From positions 20,371,316 through 20,435,315 of the forward strand of contig OX246746.1 in NCBI GenBank assembly GCA_945910005.1: a stretch of DNA of 64,000 nucleotides, written 5' to 3'. Source of the stretch: Isoperla grammatica. Taxonomy: Eukaryota; Arthropoda; Insecta; Plecoptera; Perlodidae. The notes under the pieces are model-generated. The model saw only the letters and a program-made list of their open reading frames with translations. It was not told the DNA's origin and ran no database searches. The translations under genes and the position numbers were made by a program. Positions 33,324 through 46,900 of this stretch are shown here, one piece after another (position 1 is the stretch's first letter; each line of letters starts with the position of its first letter).

Positions 33324-33729
33324 GGCGGCCGACAGCAGCCGACACGGTGAACTACTTCGTCGCGTCTCGCTCAGACCATTGTTCTCTCGCTCTTTCTCGC
33401 TCGGCCGCATCTGCTCTCACTTGCCGAGTGCCAGCCTGAACCAAGGGATGGCTCGCGCTTTAGTACGCGTTATCTGCAAATATTTGGGGGGGGGCTTGAG
33501 AGTGTGCGGTATCCTTTGATACAGGTCAGTTTGGACTAAAAGCGGCTGTGGACGAATAACTATGCCGCCCCGGCATAGTTTAAAGTTCCCATTTCTCGCG
33601 TGAATTGACAATTGATTAGTTATTTAATTAATTGACGAAAAAATCGATTAAAACCAAAAAAAATCGATGTCGAAAATCGTCACCGACATCGATTATTAAT
33701 CGATTAATCGATGTCGACGCCCAGCCTTA
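32734..33729. mobile_element. Non-autonomous hAT-like transposon with 8-bp target duplication
   Basis: The termini are TAAGGCTGGGC and the complement GCCCAGCCTTA, with imperfect similarity extending through ATCGAT/ATCGACATCGA-rich subterminal sequence on both sides. ATAAATAC is duplicated immediately outside (32726-32733 and 33730-33737). An 8-bp duplication with short TIRs is typical of hAT. The interior is CpG-rich, has a (CT)n run at 33290-33320, and contains a second hAT-like motif (GGTTAA...AACCGG near 32917-32980). No transposase frame is visible. Confidence 0.85.
33290..33320. repeat. (CT)n microsatellite inside the hAT-like element
   Basis: About fifteen CT units inside the CpG-rich centre of the element at 32734-33729. 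Confidence 0.93.
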
Positions 33730-35651
33730 ATAAATACTACTGTTGGCTATAGCCTACACATTTAGATTTATTCTTCACTTGTTTTACATGGGTAACTTAA
33801 AAATTGTATGCTTGACACAATTATGAAACTTGCGAGTCTTCTTTTAAATTCACTTTCTTTTGTACAACAATTATGAACTGTTGATAAAAACCACGGTTCA
33901 TGCAATTCTCACACCATTTTGTGTTTTTGCCTAATTTTTTTTCTAATTTTCCACTCTGTCTAAGCTTTAAATTGTAACTGTTGTATGGCCTAACCATATT
34001 TTTTGGATCACTTGGAAGTCCATGACGAGTCATACTCGTGATTATATCTCAATGGATTAATAGAATCATTGTCTTGAAAGTTGAAATAGGCAAAACCAAA
34101 ATTTTCTAAGGAAAAGAATAGAATAAATTGTATATTATAGAATCAGACAAGCCGGAATGTCAGTAAAACAGTTCTGACATGTCTCGACACTACTGAGGGG
34201 CAAAATTACTAAGTTGACTTTCCCATGAACTTTTGATTCCGAACTGGTGAACTACAGAAAGTGGATTCGGTTTGAATGTCTGTAATAGGTTTTCCGACTT
34301 GACTTTTAGGTTTGCACGTGGGCATTGTCTGAACAGTATGAGGCGGGTGTTTCATATGCCGTGATAGCCACAGGTTTTACTGCAAAAAAGAACCTGCTTC
34401 ATGTAATTATTACCACTTCTTTTTGTTAAACCATTGAATGTGTTTTCATATTTGGAAATAACTGGGCATTACTGTATTATGTTTGGGACCAAAAACCAGT
34501 AAAATGTGTTGTGTTTATATTTGAAATCATAGAATAATGAAGTTTTGTGATTGTGGCTATATTTTCCTATGACTTCTCTCACAACTGATCCAGCCTATGG
34601 GTTCACCTAACAAGAATTAAATGCATGTTTTGTTTACAATGGATAGTAATGTTTTTTCTTGATTGTCGTTCATAGAATCATCGTACAACAGGAGGTTTAC
34701 TGTTTACTTAAAATCTGGCTATGGCGTAATGTTGTCGAGGACATTTCTTCGTTGTCTCTGAATGCAGACTAAGTGATGTTTAGGAAGTAACAAGGAATGA
34801 GTGAGATTTTGTAATTTATGTATTGTTGCATATTTTGTTTCCAATTTACATACTACATAGTATTAGTTGTAATGTTCCATTTAGGAATTTCTGAGATTCC
34901 AGACAATCTCCCCTTTTTCACATAGAAACTTGTCTGTGTATATAAGTATACATACCAACTTATGTGAGAAGATTACTTACTAAAGAATGCATTGAATTGT
35001 AACTTGGACCTATGAGGAAACATGTTACCACTCTCTGTAATCTAAATTAGTGGATTGGCAATAGACCTAGGCTATAAGCTCAGTTACATGATTGTGTAAA
35101 ATTCATTGAGAAAATCTAGGTCTATTTCTTGTAGGCGATCATTGAAGAATCATAGACTGTAATTAAGTTATTTGTTGCAAAACTATGAGTTAAAACTTTA
35201 AATGGAATGATTTTGGCTCAGCCATAATGGTAGTTTATTTCAATGAATGATTGTCTCCATCTTTGTTTTTGAAACATAATTTCTGATATGTTAACTTCAC
35301 AAAATGGCAAAGTTTGTGTTGATGCTACTTTTACTAAATGTTACAGACTATGTAGTTGAAGTACTTTCTTGTGCCTACACTGGAAAGAATAATTTGATTT
35401 ACCTAAGAAGGTTGATTTTGCTGTGAAATTTAATTGAAGGATTTTAACTTATAATTTGTACTTTTTATTTAGTTGTTAGTCGTGACCACTAGATACTGCA
35501 AACTAGGCTATCTTTTAAATCTTCAACGAGATTTTGCCATTTCAACCAAACACTAAGATGTAGCAAGAGTTATCGGAGGATCACTTAGTTGTTTTAACAA
35601 TGATCAATGATCGATGACAACTGACTGCTGTTTTTAGTGAGTACGGTATTT

Positions 35652-37240
35652 TAGGGATGCGCGAAGACTTGAAGAGTCGAGCCAAATAATGGTCACTCCA
35701 TCCAACATGAACGAGTTTGCCATGATTCTCAGTACTGATCAAGTATTTGCGCTGTTTTATTTTATTAGAATTCTACTGAATCACTGCTGAGAAAGCGCAG
35801 ACTACCGTGAACGACGTAGCATGTCAAGCTCAGCTGATCATATTTCCTGACGTAATTGCTCGGAAGCGACACAGAAGGTAATGGCATCTTGTTGTGATTT
35901 TCGTCTTGTAACTTGTGAAATAAAAGATAATAAGATACGTTTTGAGTCGCTCCTTTTGAATTGTGGGGTGTAATAACATGAAAGATGTGATCAGATTTGT
36001 GCATTTTAAACATTTGGTTTCTGTGAAGCGGATGGAATGGGACTGAAAGTATGTCGCCAATCCCAATGATTTGATACCTGCTTTGAAGTGTTTCGACTGG
36101 GATCAGCTGACTATAATTAGGAATGAACTTTTGCTTTTCGTACGTTTTGCCTTATTTGTTGCTATTAATAACTGGTATTATTCAGATTTATGATGTTGAA
36201 TTGGAACTCAAGTTGGATAATAATGGAGTTGATTTTGACAATGATTATGACCAGGCTTAAATTATGATTTTACAGCCGACTTCAGATTTTTTTACTCGGG
36301 CAAGAAAGTTTTTATTTCACTTGTCTGATGGGCGACTTTTGTTCAAACCACCAATCCTTGCAAAGTGACTATTACAGCGACTACAGTGACTATTATTACC
36401 AGACTTTCAAACTACAAAATACTGGTGTACCCAATTATTCCCGATAATTGTAGCAATTAGGTAGAAAACAGTGTTATTCACCTTGACAACCATGCTAATA
36501 GTTATAAGGTGTAATGTTAATGCAAATAAGATGTTAGGAAATGGTAGGACTAGTAAAGTAGAATTTAATTGCCCAATGGAGAAGTGATAAATGTTTAAAA
36601 ATTCAAGCTCTTGATTAGGAGTAATATCTGGTATTAGTGGCAAGAAATCACGCTAAACGTACGAGCAGTGACTGATAATCCATTCCACCCTTATGTGCTT
36701 GAGAGCGCATTACTGATTAGTGATTACTGACTGGCCAGCAGCAGGGCATGGCCAGACGGTCAACTACCAAGAAGGCCTACTTTTGAAGCCAAGCGTCAAA
36801 TCCTTTGAATGGCAGAGGGCTTCCCATCATATTTTCAGATTCTCTCAATTGTATTCCGAACGTAAAATCCGATCACATCTATTGCGTTATTTCATCTTAT
36901 TTTTTTTTTAAACATGCCTACGTGTTAAAACGAAATAATTGAAAACTGTATTTAAGTGTCTGTTATTTAACAAATTGCAAGATGTAAATCATGAGAAGAG
37001 GCCATCGTCAGGCATTGCCCAAGTGCATTCTGGGTCGCTTCCGAGCAGCTAAGTCATGAAATTACGTCACTTCTGATCAGCCTAGCTTGCTATGCTGTGC
37101 CAATAATCTAGTATTCACTTGTTCAACACGGTGGCTTGGTCGATTGCCATTCAATAAAACCGCGGGAATACTCGGACTCGATTCTCATAAAAAACCTGCA
37201 CGCTTCGAGTCTGGTACCAATTACTTGCATGTCTCACTGT
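35652..37240. mobile_element. hAT-like element, copy B, related to copy A and arranged as a foldback
   Basis: It starts TAGGGATGCGCGAAGACTTG and shares long, diverged similarity with copy A, for example TGTGAAGCGGATGGAATGGG and the following 200 bp. Near the right end (36995-37210) the left-arm blocks return in inverted orientation: GCATTCTGGGTCGCTTCC, CTGATCAGC and AATACTCGGACTCGA. So the element has long inverted arms. The right end is degenerate and its exact position is uncertain. Confidence 0.55.
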
Positions 37241-38496
37241 ACCTAATCAAAACAGAGCATACCTATTAAAATCCAATATGTAATGATGAACACTATGATG
37301 CAAATCTTTTCAAAATCGGAACAAGTTGTGATTCTTCTGTAAAAGAAAAAACAAACAAAAATGTTGATTTTACAGATTTTAATATTGGCGGTAGTCTGTA
37401 TCTTGAAGAATATTAAAGATATATTCAACTACCGGTATACGGTTGTCTTGGGATCTCGCCATTAGTTTCAATTATATTGTACTAATTGAATTAACCAAGT
37501 TTCAATTAAAAGGGTTTTAAAACAACTAGTTTGTGGTGGTTAATACTGCTGATCTCTCCTTGTCTTTGTTCATAGCAGTGAATTTATTTTACTTTGGGTG
37601 TTGCTATGTAAGCGTGGGTGTTCACACTGAATTGTGCTCTGTGAATGCTTAACCAATAATTGAAAGAATTTTTTTTTAACTAGTCTTTATATTAGGCCTA
37701 GGCCTACATATTGTCTCCTTTGCTAGAACTTGTGAATTACCATTTTTTGGAAGTGTTGGGAGTAACAGAAAAGTGAAAATTTGTTACAAAATACTCTTGG
37801 ATGAGTGATAAAATTGGTTTTTAAATTATCTCAAATTCTAAAAATAGAACATAAAAATGTTTGCCAGCACATTTTCTATGAATGGTACTTGAATAAATAT
37901 TAATAAGAGAGGAAGTCAACATACATTTTTACTTATTTTCTTTCACAGCTGATGTTAGATATACCATATTCTTGAAATTATCATGATGATTTTTGTTGGT
38001 CACTTGGGTTGTCCTAAGATGTTCATGCAATGGGCAAACAGCAATGGAGCAATGTTTGATTTTAGAGAGAAAAACATGTCACTCGAGGTTTTGTTGTTCG
38101 GGCGACAGTACATTTCAACAAATTACTGTTATTTGTTACATACGTACAAAAATTATGTTCAAATGCTCACACAACTTTGCAAATAAAATATTTCAAGAAT
38201 TTTGATGATTGTTAATTTACTGGTAGGCCTATGTAGTATCCACAAGAAAAAAGAACTTAAAGATTGGGTAAATTAAGCCCTACTCACAATATTGTCGGCA
38301 TTGTGATCTGATCTTCAATGATGCGTATTGCAATATGGCCATTTACCAATGATTACAACAACATTTCTAGGACTGTGTCTAAAGTGTGTTTATTCCAAAA
38401 TGTTGTTGAGTTACATTTAACACTAGACTACATGCATTTCGCAAGTTACTGTGCGTTTCCTTTCGTACGTGCTGCGCTCAGTAGGCAACCCTAATA

Positions 38497-38610
38497 TAGG
38501 GATGGGCAAAATTTTTCAATAATCGATTAATCGAATCATTTGATAAAATGAGCAAAGAATCGATTCATGCAAACAATCGGATCAAAATAATCAATTATTT
38601 AAAAAATCAA
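38497..38610. mobile_element. hAT-like terminal fragment
   Basis: TAGGGATGGGCAAAATTTTT is followed by AATCGATTAATCGAATC and more ATCGAT-like words, resembling the start of many hAT-derived elements. It is directly preceded by GGCAACCCTAATA, the end sequence of the family seen at 16308. No matching right terminus was found, so this is a partial element. Confidence 0.4.
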
Positions 38611-40484
38611 ATCATATGACCATTCACTGTTTATGGCCACAAAACGATATTTTCAATCAAAAGTTAATAATATTCATATTCATAATGACCTAATGCACTT
38701 TGTAGTATGTAGTTACCACTTTTACGTTCAATAAAGGGGCGTGGCATTGATAAATTGTAGTGTTCCCTTGGTAGGTCAGGGTAGGGCTTTTGTAATAGAT
38801 ATTTTCCTCTATGGGTATAGGCCTACTACTTTTTAGAAATGTACCTCAGTCGGTTAGAAGGAGATTACTATTATTATTAGTATTTTATTGTTGCAATATA
38901 TACAAACTCGGTCAAAACCGGCGTAAACATTTGTACGTACATAATTGTCAAGTATTTCCATGAGCTTACCTTATTTAACTCTACTTAGAACTAATTAAAT
39001 ATATCATTGTCCATATTATTTTTCAAAAATAAACTGTGGATGCTATGTACGGTTGTGGCCGATTTCTACTCATCCCAGCATTCGCTCTTCGTATGGTGGA
39101 AACCACGAAAACCACCATCAGGATAGAGAACTTCTTGAAGTCTTCATTCTTCTTAGTTCAAACATTTTCGTACTATCCTACATATGTGCTCAAAATTATT
39201 GCTTTTTGCATCTCCATGTACCGGTATATGTTCTGTTGGAGACCAATTAGTTAAATACTGTCGTGGAGTTTTCGCAAAACAATACCATTTGCTGATATAA
39301 TTAACGGTACAACGGTTACATTATTCTGCTTCCACAGCCTTTTTATTTCAATAGATAACTCCTTATATCTGTTTATCTTTTGTTGTCTCTACATTGTGGC
39401 ATAAAGGAACAGCAACTTCAATTAAAATCGTTTCTTGTTTCTTCTTGTCAATAAATATAATATCAGGGTCCTAATTCACAAAAAGTCTTATCTTAACCCT
39501 GGCTAACTTTAGACCACTAGATTATGGCACGCCATTGGAAGTTACAGACCTGACAAGTCTTGTAATTTCTCCCTGCTGATTCTGAATTCAAACATTTTAA
39601 TTAGTCCAATTTAGTCCATTTATCTCCTTCCTCTTTTATGCGAGTCAGTAGTCACCGTGGGTGCGTCAGCATACCGTAAAGTGACCGGATCGTAAAGTGT
39701 CTGGGCAGCCTGGCCTGGATTTCTATCATTACTGTTGTTATTTGAGAAACCAATTAAGGAATTAATTATTAATTGATTTTTTAAATAACAACCGAAATGA
39801 TAACAATATTTAAAATTTTGTTAATCCAGATTGTAGCTTTTACGAAATTGAGTTTTGCTCAATCATCACTTTTTCAATATTGTGTAGTGTTCTCAAAATA
39901 TAACCTTTTAATAGCTAAAATAAAGTGAGCTAGCTTGCACATTGACAAGTCAGTTGCTTAAATTTCATTAATATTGAAGTTAATTGACAAAACTTATCAC
40001 TATTTTAAAGTGCTAGAGCTAATTACACAATCATTTTGATGTAGTGATAAAAATATACTAGCACTATATGAACACGTCATGGCAGAACACAGAACACTAG
40101 GCCTAGTTAATTTTAGTCAAAACTTAAACAACATAACATGTTCTTAATTCTAATTCATAACATACAATACAAATAAATCTATTCCTGTTAACAATAACAG
40201 ACATATTTTGGTATCTTAAGTCTTTTATGAAGGTTGTAACTCAAGTACAGTGAAGTTGAGTAGAGGTTTTACATCAATATATTTGTGTTTTTAAAACTAG
40301 GAAAATAATTTCTTGAATTCATAAATAAAAACTGTACAAAAAATTTCACCCAAAAACCACAATATTTTACGGAAATGTGTATGAACTTACTTTTGAAAAA
40401 CTTGGTCATGAAAGCAACCTAAATTACACTATAATGCCGGTGTAAATAAATATATAGCAATGTATATTTGTTTGAATGAACAGT

Positions 40485-40961
40485 TCATTGAAATCTGTTT
40501 CTCTTCTGGGGAACTTCGTCCGAGTCTTCATCGCAGTCAGAGTCAGAATCCTTTACTCGCCGCTCGACCATTGTCTTGCCCTCGGCCTTGTCCCATGCCA
40601 GAACAGTTGCGGGACGTGTCTTTCGCTTGGCGGGTCTAGAAGTACTGGACTCGCCGTCTTCCCAACGAACCTTCTTGGTTGGTGCAGACTCTTCTGTATT
40701 TTGGCACGGCCGCTTGGTTCCCATAACGTTACCTTGTCTAACAGCGTCTGGCTCGGTAGCGGCTGGAGCTTCCTCAGCCATACCCTCGACCGTCAGAAGG
40801 CCGGAAACCCGATCGACCTGTTCACGTAACGACTTGTGGAATCCAGCGTGTATTAAATCCCTCATGTCTGGGGCACTCGTTTGCGGGGTTTCGTTGGTAG
40901 CGTCCCCGGTCTCTAAGCCGGGCTTTGAGTGCGAGGTTATCTGGTTTCCAGATTGCATTGC
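40485..40961 (-). CDS. Terminal exon of the - strand gene (158 codons plus stop)
   Basis: The acceptor is TCTGTTATTCTAG before GCAATG, entering in phase 0; the stop is at 40485-40487. The exon is clearly more GC-rich than its flanks. It encodes AMQSGNQITSHSKPGLETG, DMRDLIHAGFHKSLREQVDR (a likely helix), then KKVRWEDG, RPAKRKTRP and the acidic DSDSDCDEDSDE before QKRNRFQ. I see no known domain. Confidence 0.75.
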   Translation of the reverse strand, partial: AMQSGNQITSHSKPGLETGDATNETPQTSAPDMRDLIHAGFHKSLREQVDRVSGLLTVEGMAEEAPAATEPDAVRQGNVMGTKRPCQNTEESAPTKKVRWEDGESSTSRPAKRKTRPATVLAWDKAEGKTMVERRVKDSDSDCDEDSDEVPQKRNRFQ

Positions 40962-43900
40962 CTAGAATAACAGAACATTGAAAGCATTATAGATGACTAA
41001 ATTTAATTCTGGTTATAACTGCTCAGCAGTTGTAAGTGCTCTGTTTCTTTTCTTATATAGCTACTCAGTGTTAAAATTGGCATCAAAAGAACATAGTCCC
41101 AAATGGTAATTATATTCAATATTCAAATTTATTGTTTTAAAACGTTGATTATTTTTTGTTATGTACTTGAATGGGTAAGGTCCGAAACCTGTTGAGAATG
41201 CTTGGGGCATGCTTGGCCCGTACCGAAACCTATTGAATGTGCTTTACCCAGCGTTCCGAAACCTCATTCGTGAGCATATTCAGCACGCTCAATATGCCCG
41301 AGGTTTTCAGTTGAGCATCTCCAGCATAAGGTGGTTTTTGGCGGCATTTTAAAAATGCCTTATAGACGGACCTAACCTTGGGCTTAACCTAAGTGTAAAA
41401 TTCCGCCAAAATCATATGTTTGCACATGTATTAGAGCCTAGTATATTTAATTGATTTGACTAACGCCTCTATCAACCTTTTTAATTTTACTAAACTGTTT
41501 GACAGCTAATATAGTGGGCGTGGCAAAACGACCTTGCGCCTGATTGGCCTATACAGCCATGCCTATGATTTAAGTGTTCCGTAAGTATATCGTGCTTATA
41601 GATGCTTTACCGTGCTGGAGAATGCTAGGGGCAAAGCATTCTCAGCAGGTTTCGGACCGTACCCATTGAAAACTGCCCATAAGCCTCCTAGACTATATTA
41701 TGTATCATGGGACTAATCAAACATAGGGAACAACTCTCCTTATTGTCTCATTCTACATTATTACCAGGTATTAGGAGTGAAATTTAAATAATTAAAAAAA
41801 GTTTTTATTTAATTTCCAAAAGTATTTCTGATTTACATTCATATTAGTTGTGTCACAGGTTGTGTCTATCTCCCAAAATGATTGCAAAAGTGTTACTTAT
41901 ATAATTTTCTCCAGTTGTCTTATTCCTTCTATGCCCATAAGAGAAGAAGGAAGAAGACAACTGGAGAAAATAGAAAACATTGACACATTTATGTCATCAT
42001 GCGTCTCGCCAACCAATAGAGACAAGCCTCCTGCTCTTTCCTGTCAAGCCCTCCTGGCATTCCTTCGTTGTGCTCTTTCAGTATCGAGCAATGGAATAGA
42101 TGTTGCCTGCCTTGTATGCCATTTCCACAGAGCTTGCATGTACTGATCTCTGCCAACCCCATTCTATGCAGGTGCTTTGCTAGTAAGTCATGGCCAGTAT
42201 CTAGTCGGAACTGTGCTTTCTTTGTCCTTCTTCGATACTGATCCGTTCTTCCTTTTTTCCTTCCTTTAACTAGCTCACTCCACATTTTATCCTTGCCTTT
42301 CTCTTTCCAGGCTTCTTGTACTACACTACCGAGTTGCTGGCCGATCTCAAGTGTGCCTTGGCTGATCTGGATGATGTTCTCTTTATAAATTATTTGGCTC
42401 TAGTTCCCATTTTAGCAAGGAAATCCGCTTTCTCATTGCCATTTATTCCGCAGTGCGCTGGAATCCACTGTTGAGTTATAGTATTATCAGCCTTCATTAA
42501 TCTTAGAATTTTTATTTTGCAGTCTCTTATTCCCGTGTCTACTTCTTCTTTACTTACTATATGGCCTGGATTGATGCTCTCGAGTCCGTTAGTATCACCA
42601 CCTTTCCTTTCTATATAATGCTCGATCCTCTCTAAAGCTTTGCTTATTGCTCTCATCTCCCCTTCATAGTTACTTCCATTTGATCCTGCCGGGAATGAAT
42701 CTTCAAACTCTACTGTATATGCCTGCTCCTGCATTCCCTCTCCAGGTGTTGCCGATCCATCCGTATATATATATGTAGCCATTGCTTTTCTGGGTATTTT
42801 TTATGTATAAATCTTAGTGCCATACTTCTCATATGCTCCTCTTGGTAGTTCTTCTTTTTCTCTCGTAATCCTTCAATTGTTAGTTTGGGGGATATTTCCA
42901 ATGATGTCATGTGGATGTTTCGCTTTGCTATTTCCTGTCGGTTTGTCATTAAAATTTCTCCCCTTAAGTTTTCCACGATATTTCTAGCTTCGGTTATAAA
43001 TGTTTTTTGAGTTTTAAGATTTTCTTGGGGTTCTCTATTCCAGTACTCTACATCCATACGAGCCATCTTTTCATATAGGCTTCCTGCAGCTACATGTCTT
43101 CTTGCTGCTAGTGGTGGGATGTCTGCTACTGCTTCCATTGCCGTGATAGGAGTGGTTTTTACTCCTCCTGTTACAATCCTCAAGGCTTTATTTTGGATAA
43201 CATTCAGCTTGTCCAAGTGTGTTTTTGGGGTGTTAATGCCCTATTTCCATATTCCAACACTGGGCATATATATGTTTTGTACGTTGTAGATAGTGTACTT
43301 ACATTAGCACCCCATGTTACCCCTGCCACTCTTTTCAGTAAGCCAAGTCTCTTATTACTTAATTGGCACATTCTGTCTACATGGTCAGACATTGTCATTT
43401 TTTTATCCAACATTACACCAAGGTAGATGAGGTCCTTTTTGTGTTTTAAGCTTACTTCTTTGTATTTTAGGTGAAACTGGGGCACTGTTCTTCCCATTGT
43501 GTAATAGTTGTATACTGTCTTTGTGTCGTTCACTATCATTCCATTTTCCGTGGTCCATTCCTCCAAAGCCTGTAATGCCTTGTTCATTTCTGCGTACATT
43601 TCCTGTTCGTTTCGGCCGACATACCAGAGCACCACATCGTTAGCAAATAGTTTTATCTCGACCTCACTTCTTTCCCGTGTATATTTCGCCAAGTCGTTCA
43701 TATATATCAGGAAGTAAGTAGGGCTCGTTACTGCACCTCGTGGTACTCCTGCTTTGGTTTTTCTGTACCTTGATCGTTTGTTATTGCATCTTACTCTTAT
43801 CTATCTCTGGCTAAGAACGTTTTTACTCCATCTGTATATGTTTTGTGGTACTTCTTGGTCTTCTTTTTGTGGTATTTCTTTAATCTTTTTCATAAGTATT

Positions 43901-46900
43901 TCCCTATCTACTATATCAAATGCAGTCTTGAAATCAACGTACACAACCATAGCAGACATCTTTTTATTAAAACCTTCTTTAATATCCTGTTGTAAATATG
44001 CCACCTGGTCTAAAGTTCCTCTGCTCTGTCTCCAGTTGTTGCGGAGGGGTTCCATTGGAATAGGAAGATATTCATACGTACCGTTGGCAATTTTGAGGAA
44101 ACACTTGCTCCGAGTTTATCCCAAGACTGGCATTCCCGTAGTGTACATCGGTCGGATGCACAGATTCTTCTGTATGCAACGTAGTGGAATCAAACCCGGT
44201 TCATCTTTCTCATACATGGTGGGTAGTTAATCTCCTCGTAGAATGAGGCATCGCAACTGGCCGTCATCAACAAACATATTTTCCAGATCACTGCTATCTG
44301 AATCGGATTCAATTACCGTGGTTGTTCGCCAAAGAGCCCGTGTTTCAAACGCTCCTTAACCACATACAAGAGCAATTGGCATTAGTTATGCCCAGTGATG
44401 TGAATCTGTAATATTACCGGTAATATGTTTGGTCACATTGAAACATTCGGTAGTTTTACAAAAAAAAAATATTATGAGCCTAGTTAGTCGAGTGGGATGC
44501 TATCTAATATAGTCATCTGCCTTACGAGACATATTTTAAATTAATTACGAGCTATATGTTGTTTAATGGAAAAGCAAGTTTTTAATGGGCTAAGGAACTG
44601 GGAAAATGGAAAACTCTACATTCTACATGTGGTTAGTCGTTACGAAAGATGTTTTCGTTGTCTTTAGTTGGTATTGATACATTTTCAAATTTAGCGCTAA
44701 ATGCCGCTGCCAAACTTACTAGTTTTTCCTTTTCCTTGCCGAAACCATTCTTATATTCTAAACTTGCAAAGATTACGTTAGATTTTATTTCAATGCCCAC
44801 ATCTATAAAAATCCTGCTTTATACATTATTATAGCAAAATAAGAGGAAAAATCGTAAATTACCATGCTCGGTAATATTACCGATTTCAATGTGGCCGGTA
44901 ATTTTGCATCCCTAGTTATGTCTCCACGTCTCGTCCCTATTATTGTGTTGCCCGTTACGTAGGCTAGTTTAAATTTTGAGTTTTACTAGTGTAATTTCAT
45001 TTATCAGTATATATGCTATATAGTAAACTGTAATGATGGGTATCAATTTTTACGATTTGTTCGATGTTAACATTTGTCTTGTACAGTCCATTTCCAAAAT
45101 CTTGAAGGTAAAGCTGGAGGTTGGCAGTATAGTTGAGGATGCTTGGAAATACAATTGGTAAGAATTCTCTGGACAATGTTCCAAAGTAAGCAGGAGGTTG
45201 GCAGTATAATCGAGGATGCTGGGAGATGCAATTGGTTATGATTCTCTAGACAATGTTCCATCTCCTTTCAGGTATATTGGACTGTGATTTTGTAGAAGGT
45301 TGGTATACATAAGTTGGAGAAAATATTCATTTGGGTCCATCATCGATCCATTATTTGACGTTAGTAAATGGAATGGTTGTACAAGTTTATTTGGTTTTGT
45401 TTGGAAAAACTACTTGTCTCCAATTTTTAACTTACTTTCTGGTACCTTCTTGATGTTTCTCACTGGTGTAGGATTTATACTTCTTGTTCTCTGTGGCTTT
45501 GGTTGCCCTTTGCCCTTGAAGATTTCTCTTTGAGTTGTTAAGAGTCACAATTGAGGAGGAGAGGTTTTTGTTGGTCCTAAAAATGGTGGTTGTTGTTTTT
45601 GTGGGTGGTAATTTCAGCCTTGATTTCATTTCCATGCAGTTAAGAAGTGGCCGTTCTTTTCAGGAACCATCAGATTTCAATGACTTCGTTTACTTGAGAT
45701 TCAAAATTAGGGGCAGGCTGTGCATCAAGTTTTCCACGTCTCACATTAAGTTCAGGTATGGGGGAGGGGATTAGGGAAAGAAGCACATTTGGCTCGTCTG
45801 TGTTGGCAAAGTTGGTCGCTCTTGGAAAAAATTCAAAACATTTTATCCACATTCATTCACATTCATATCCATTTACCCACATGATGCTTGGATTGTAGGC
45901 AAATTTCGGATTGTAGCATGGAAAAGGTGACAAATAAGTGAAACAACATGTCGAAACCTTTGAATGAGGTTTAGAATGTTTTTAATATACTTTAGGACAC
46001 TGGATAAATTAATTTATAATCCTCAATATTAATGTTGGTTCCTATAACATGTGTAGGATAATAGAATTAATGCACACTATAGTCATTAGATGATATGAAG
46101 CATTGTTATAAAGTGAAGGTGTATCTCTAGGATTTCAAATACAACATAAACAATATGCAAATCCTTAATAAGATATTGCCTGTAGGTTCTGGCCTGGCTG
46201 GTTATGAAAAACAGTAACAAATCATGTTGTAAACTAAATTAAAATACAAGTGATCAGATATAACATGAGAGGATACTAAAATGTGGATACAAATGCTAAT
46301 AAACTGAAAATGTTTGACAAGAAATAATTTTAAAAACGTTCCAAATAAATCTGTAAAAATAAACTTACTTGCAAATATGAAATTAATTAATGCAATTATA
46401 ATGAACATTATAAAAAATATTTTCTATAAAAAGAAGAATATAGTTTTTGTGGTAGCTACAAATCTTAAATTAAAATTATGAATACAATTGTACAAGGCCC
46501 ACCGAAAATGTTCAAGCAAAGGTATGGCACAACTACATCTTTGCAGTTTTGATTGTACAGTATTGAGTATTGTATTAAATTGTCTTACAGCGTTAGTGAA
46601 AAACTCTCGGGGAGTTTCGTCCTCTGACGATAGCGAGTCCTCGGAGTCATCCTGCAACAAGATCCGCCCACATAAAACAACGACATCCTGCTGCAAACAA
46701 GTAACAGGGTTGCCACTTCCAGGATGCAATCCATTTCTTAGGAGGACATTTCTTAGAGTACGTGTATCAAGGACATTAGGATTTGTTTGCCACTTTTAAT
46801 GATTTCCTACTGTAATTGAAAATTCATTGCTTATTCAGTATTCCTGTTGGGAGGACTGCATGTTTAATTTAATGGAAGCCAGAGAGGGCAGCAACTATCA

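Larger units (their letters stand above)
31560..40484. other. Intergenic region between the convergent genes
   Basis: It contains a poly-G tract, the hAT-like elements at 32734 and 35652, and a hAT-like end at 38497. No exon with splice support is visible on either strand. A - strand Lys/Asn-rich frame at 33821-34033 is not recognisable. Confidence 0.6.
40962..46588. other. Last intron of the - strand gene
   Basis: It holds the TIR element (41170), the non-LTR pseudogene (41990-44057), the hAT-like element (44391) and a 77-bp duplication (45119). The 330 bp at 44058-44382 contain short open pieces on the minus strand (for example IESDSDSSDLENMFVDDGQL) that I cannot assign. Confidence 0.65.

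Noticed and set aside
44058..44382. Possible extra exon of the - strand gene (IESDSDSSDLENMFVDDGQL, then RCLILRGD and stop)
   Set aside because: Acidic composition is tempting, but no acceptor in the right phase is convincing, and exons 46589-46651 and 40485-40961 already join perfectly. Probably part of an unidentified transposon.
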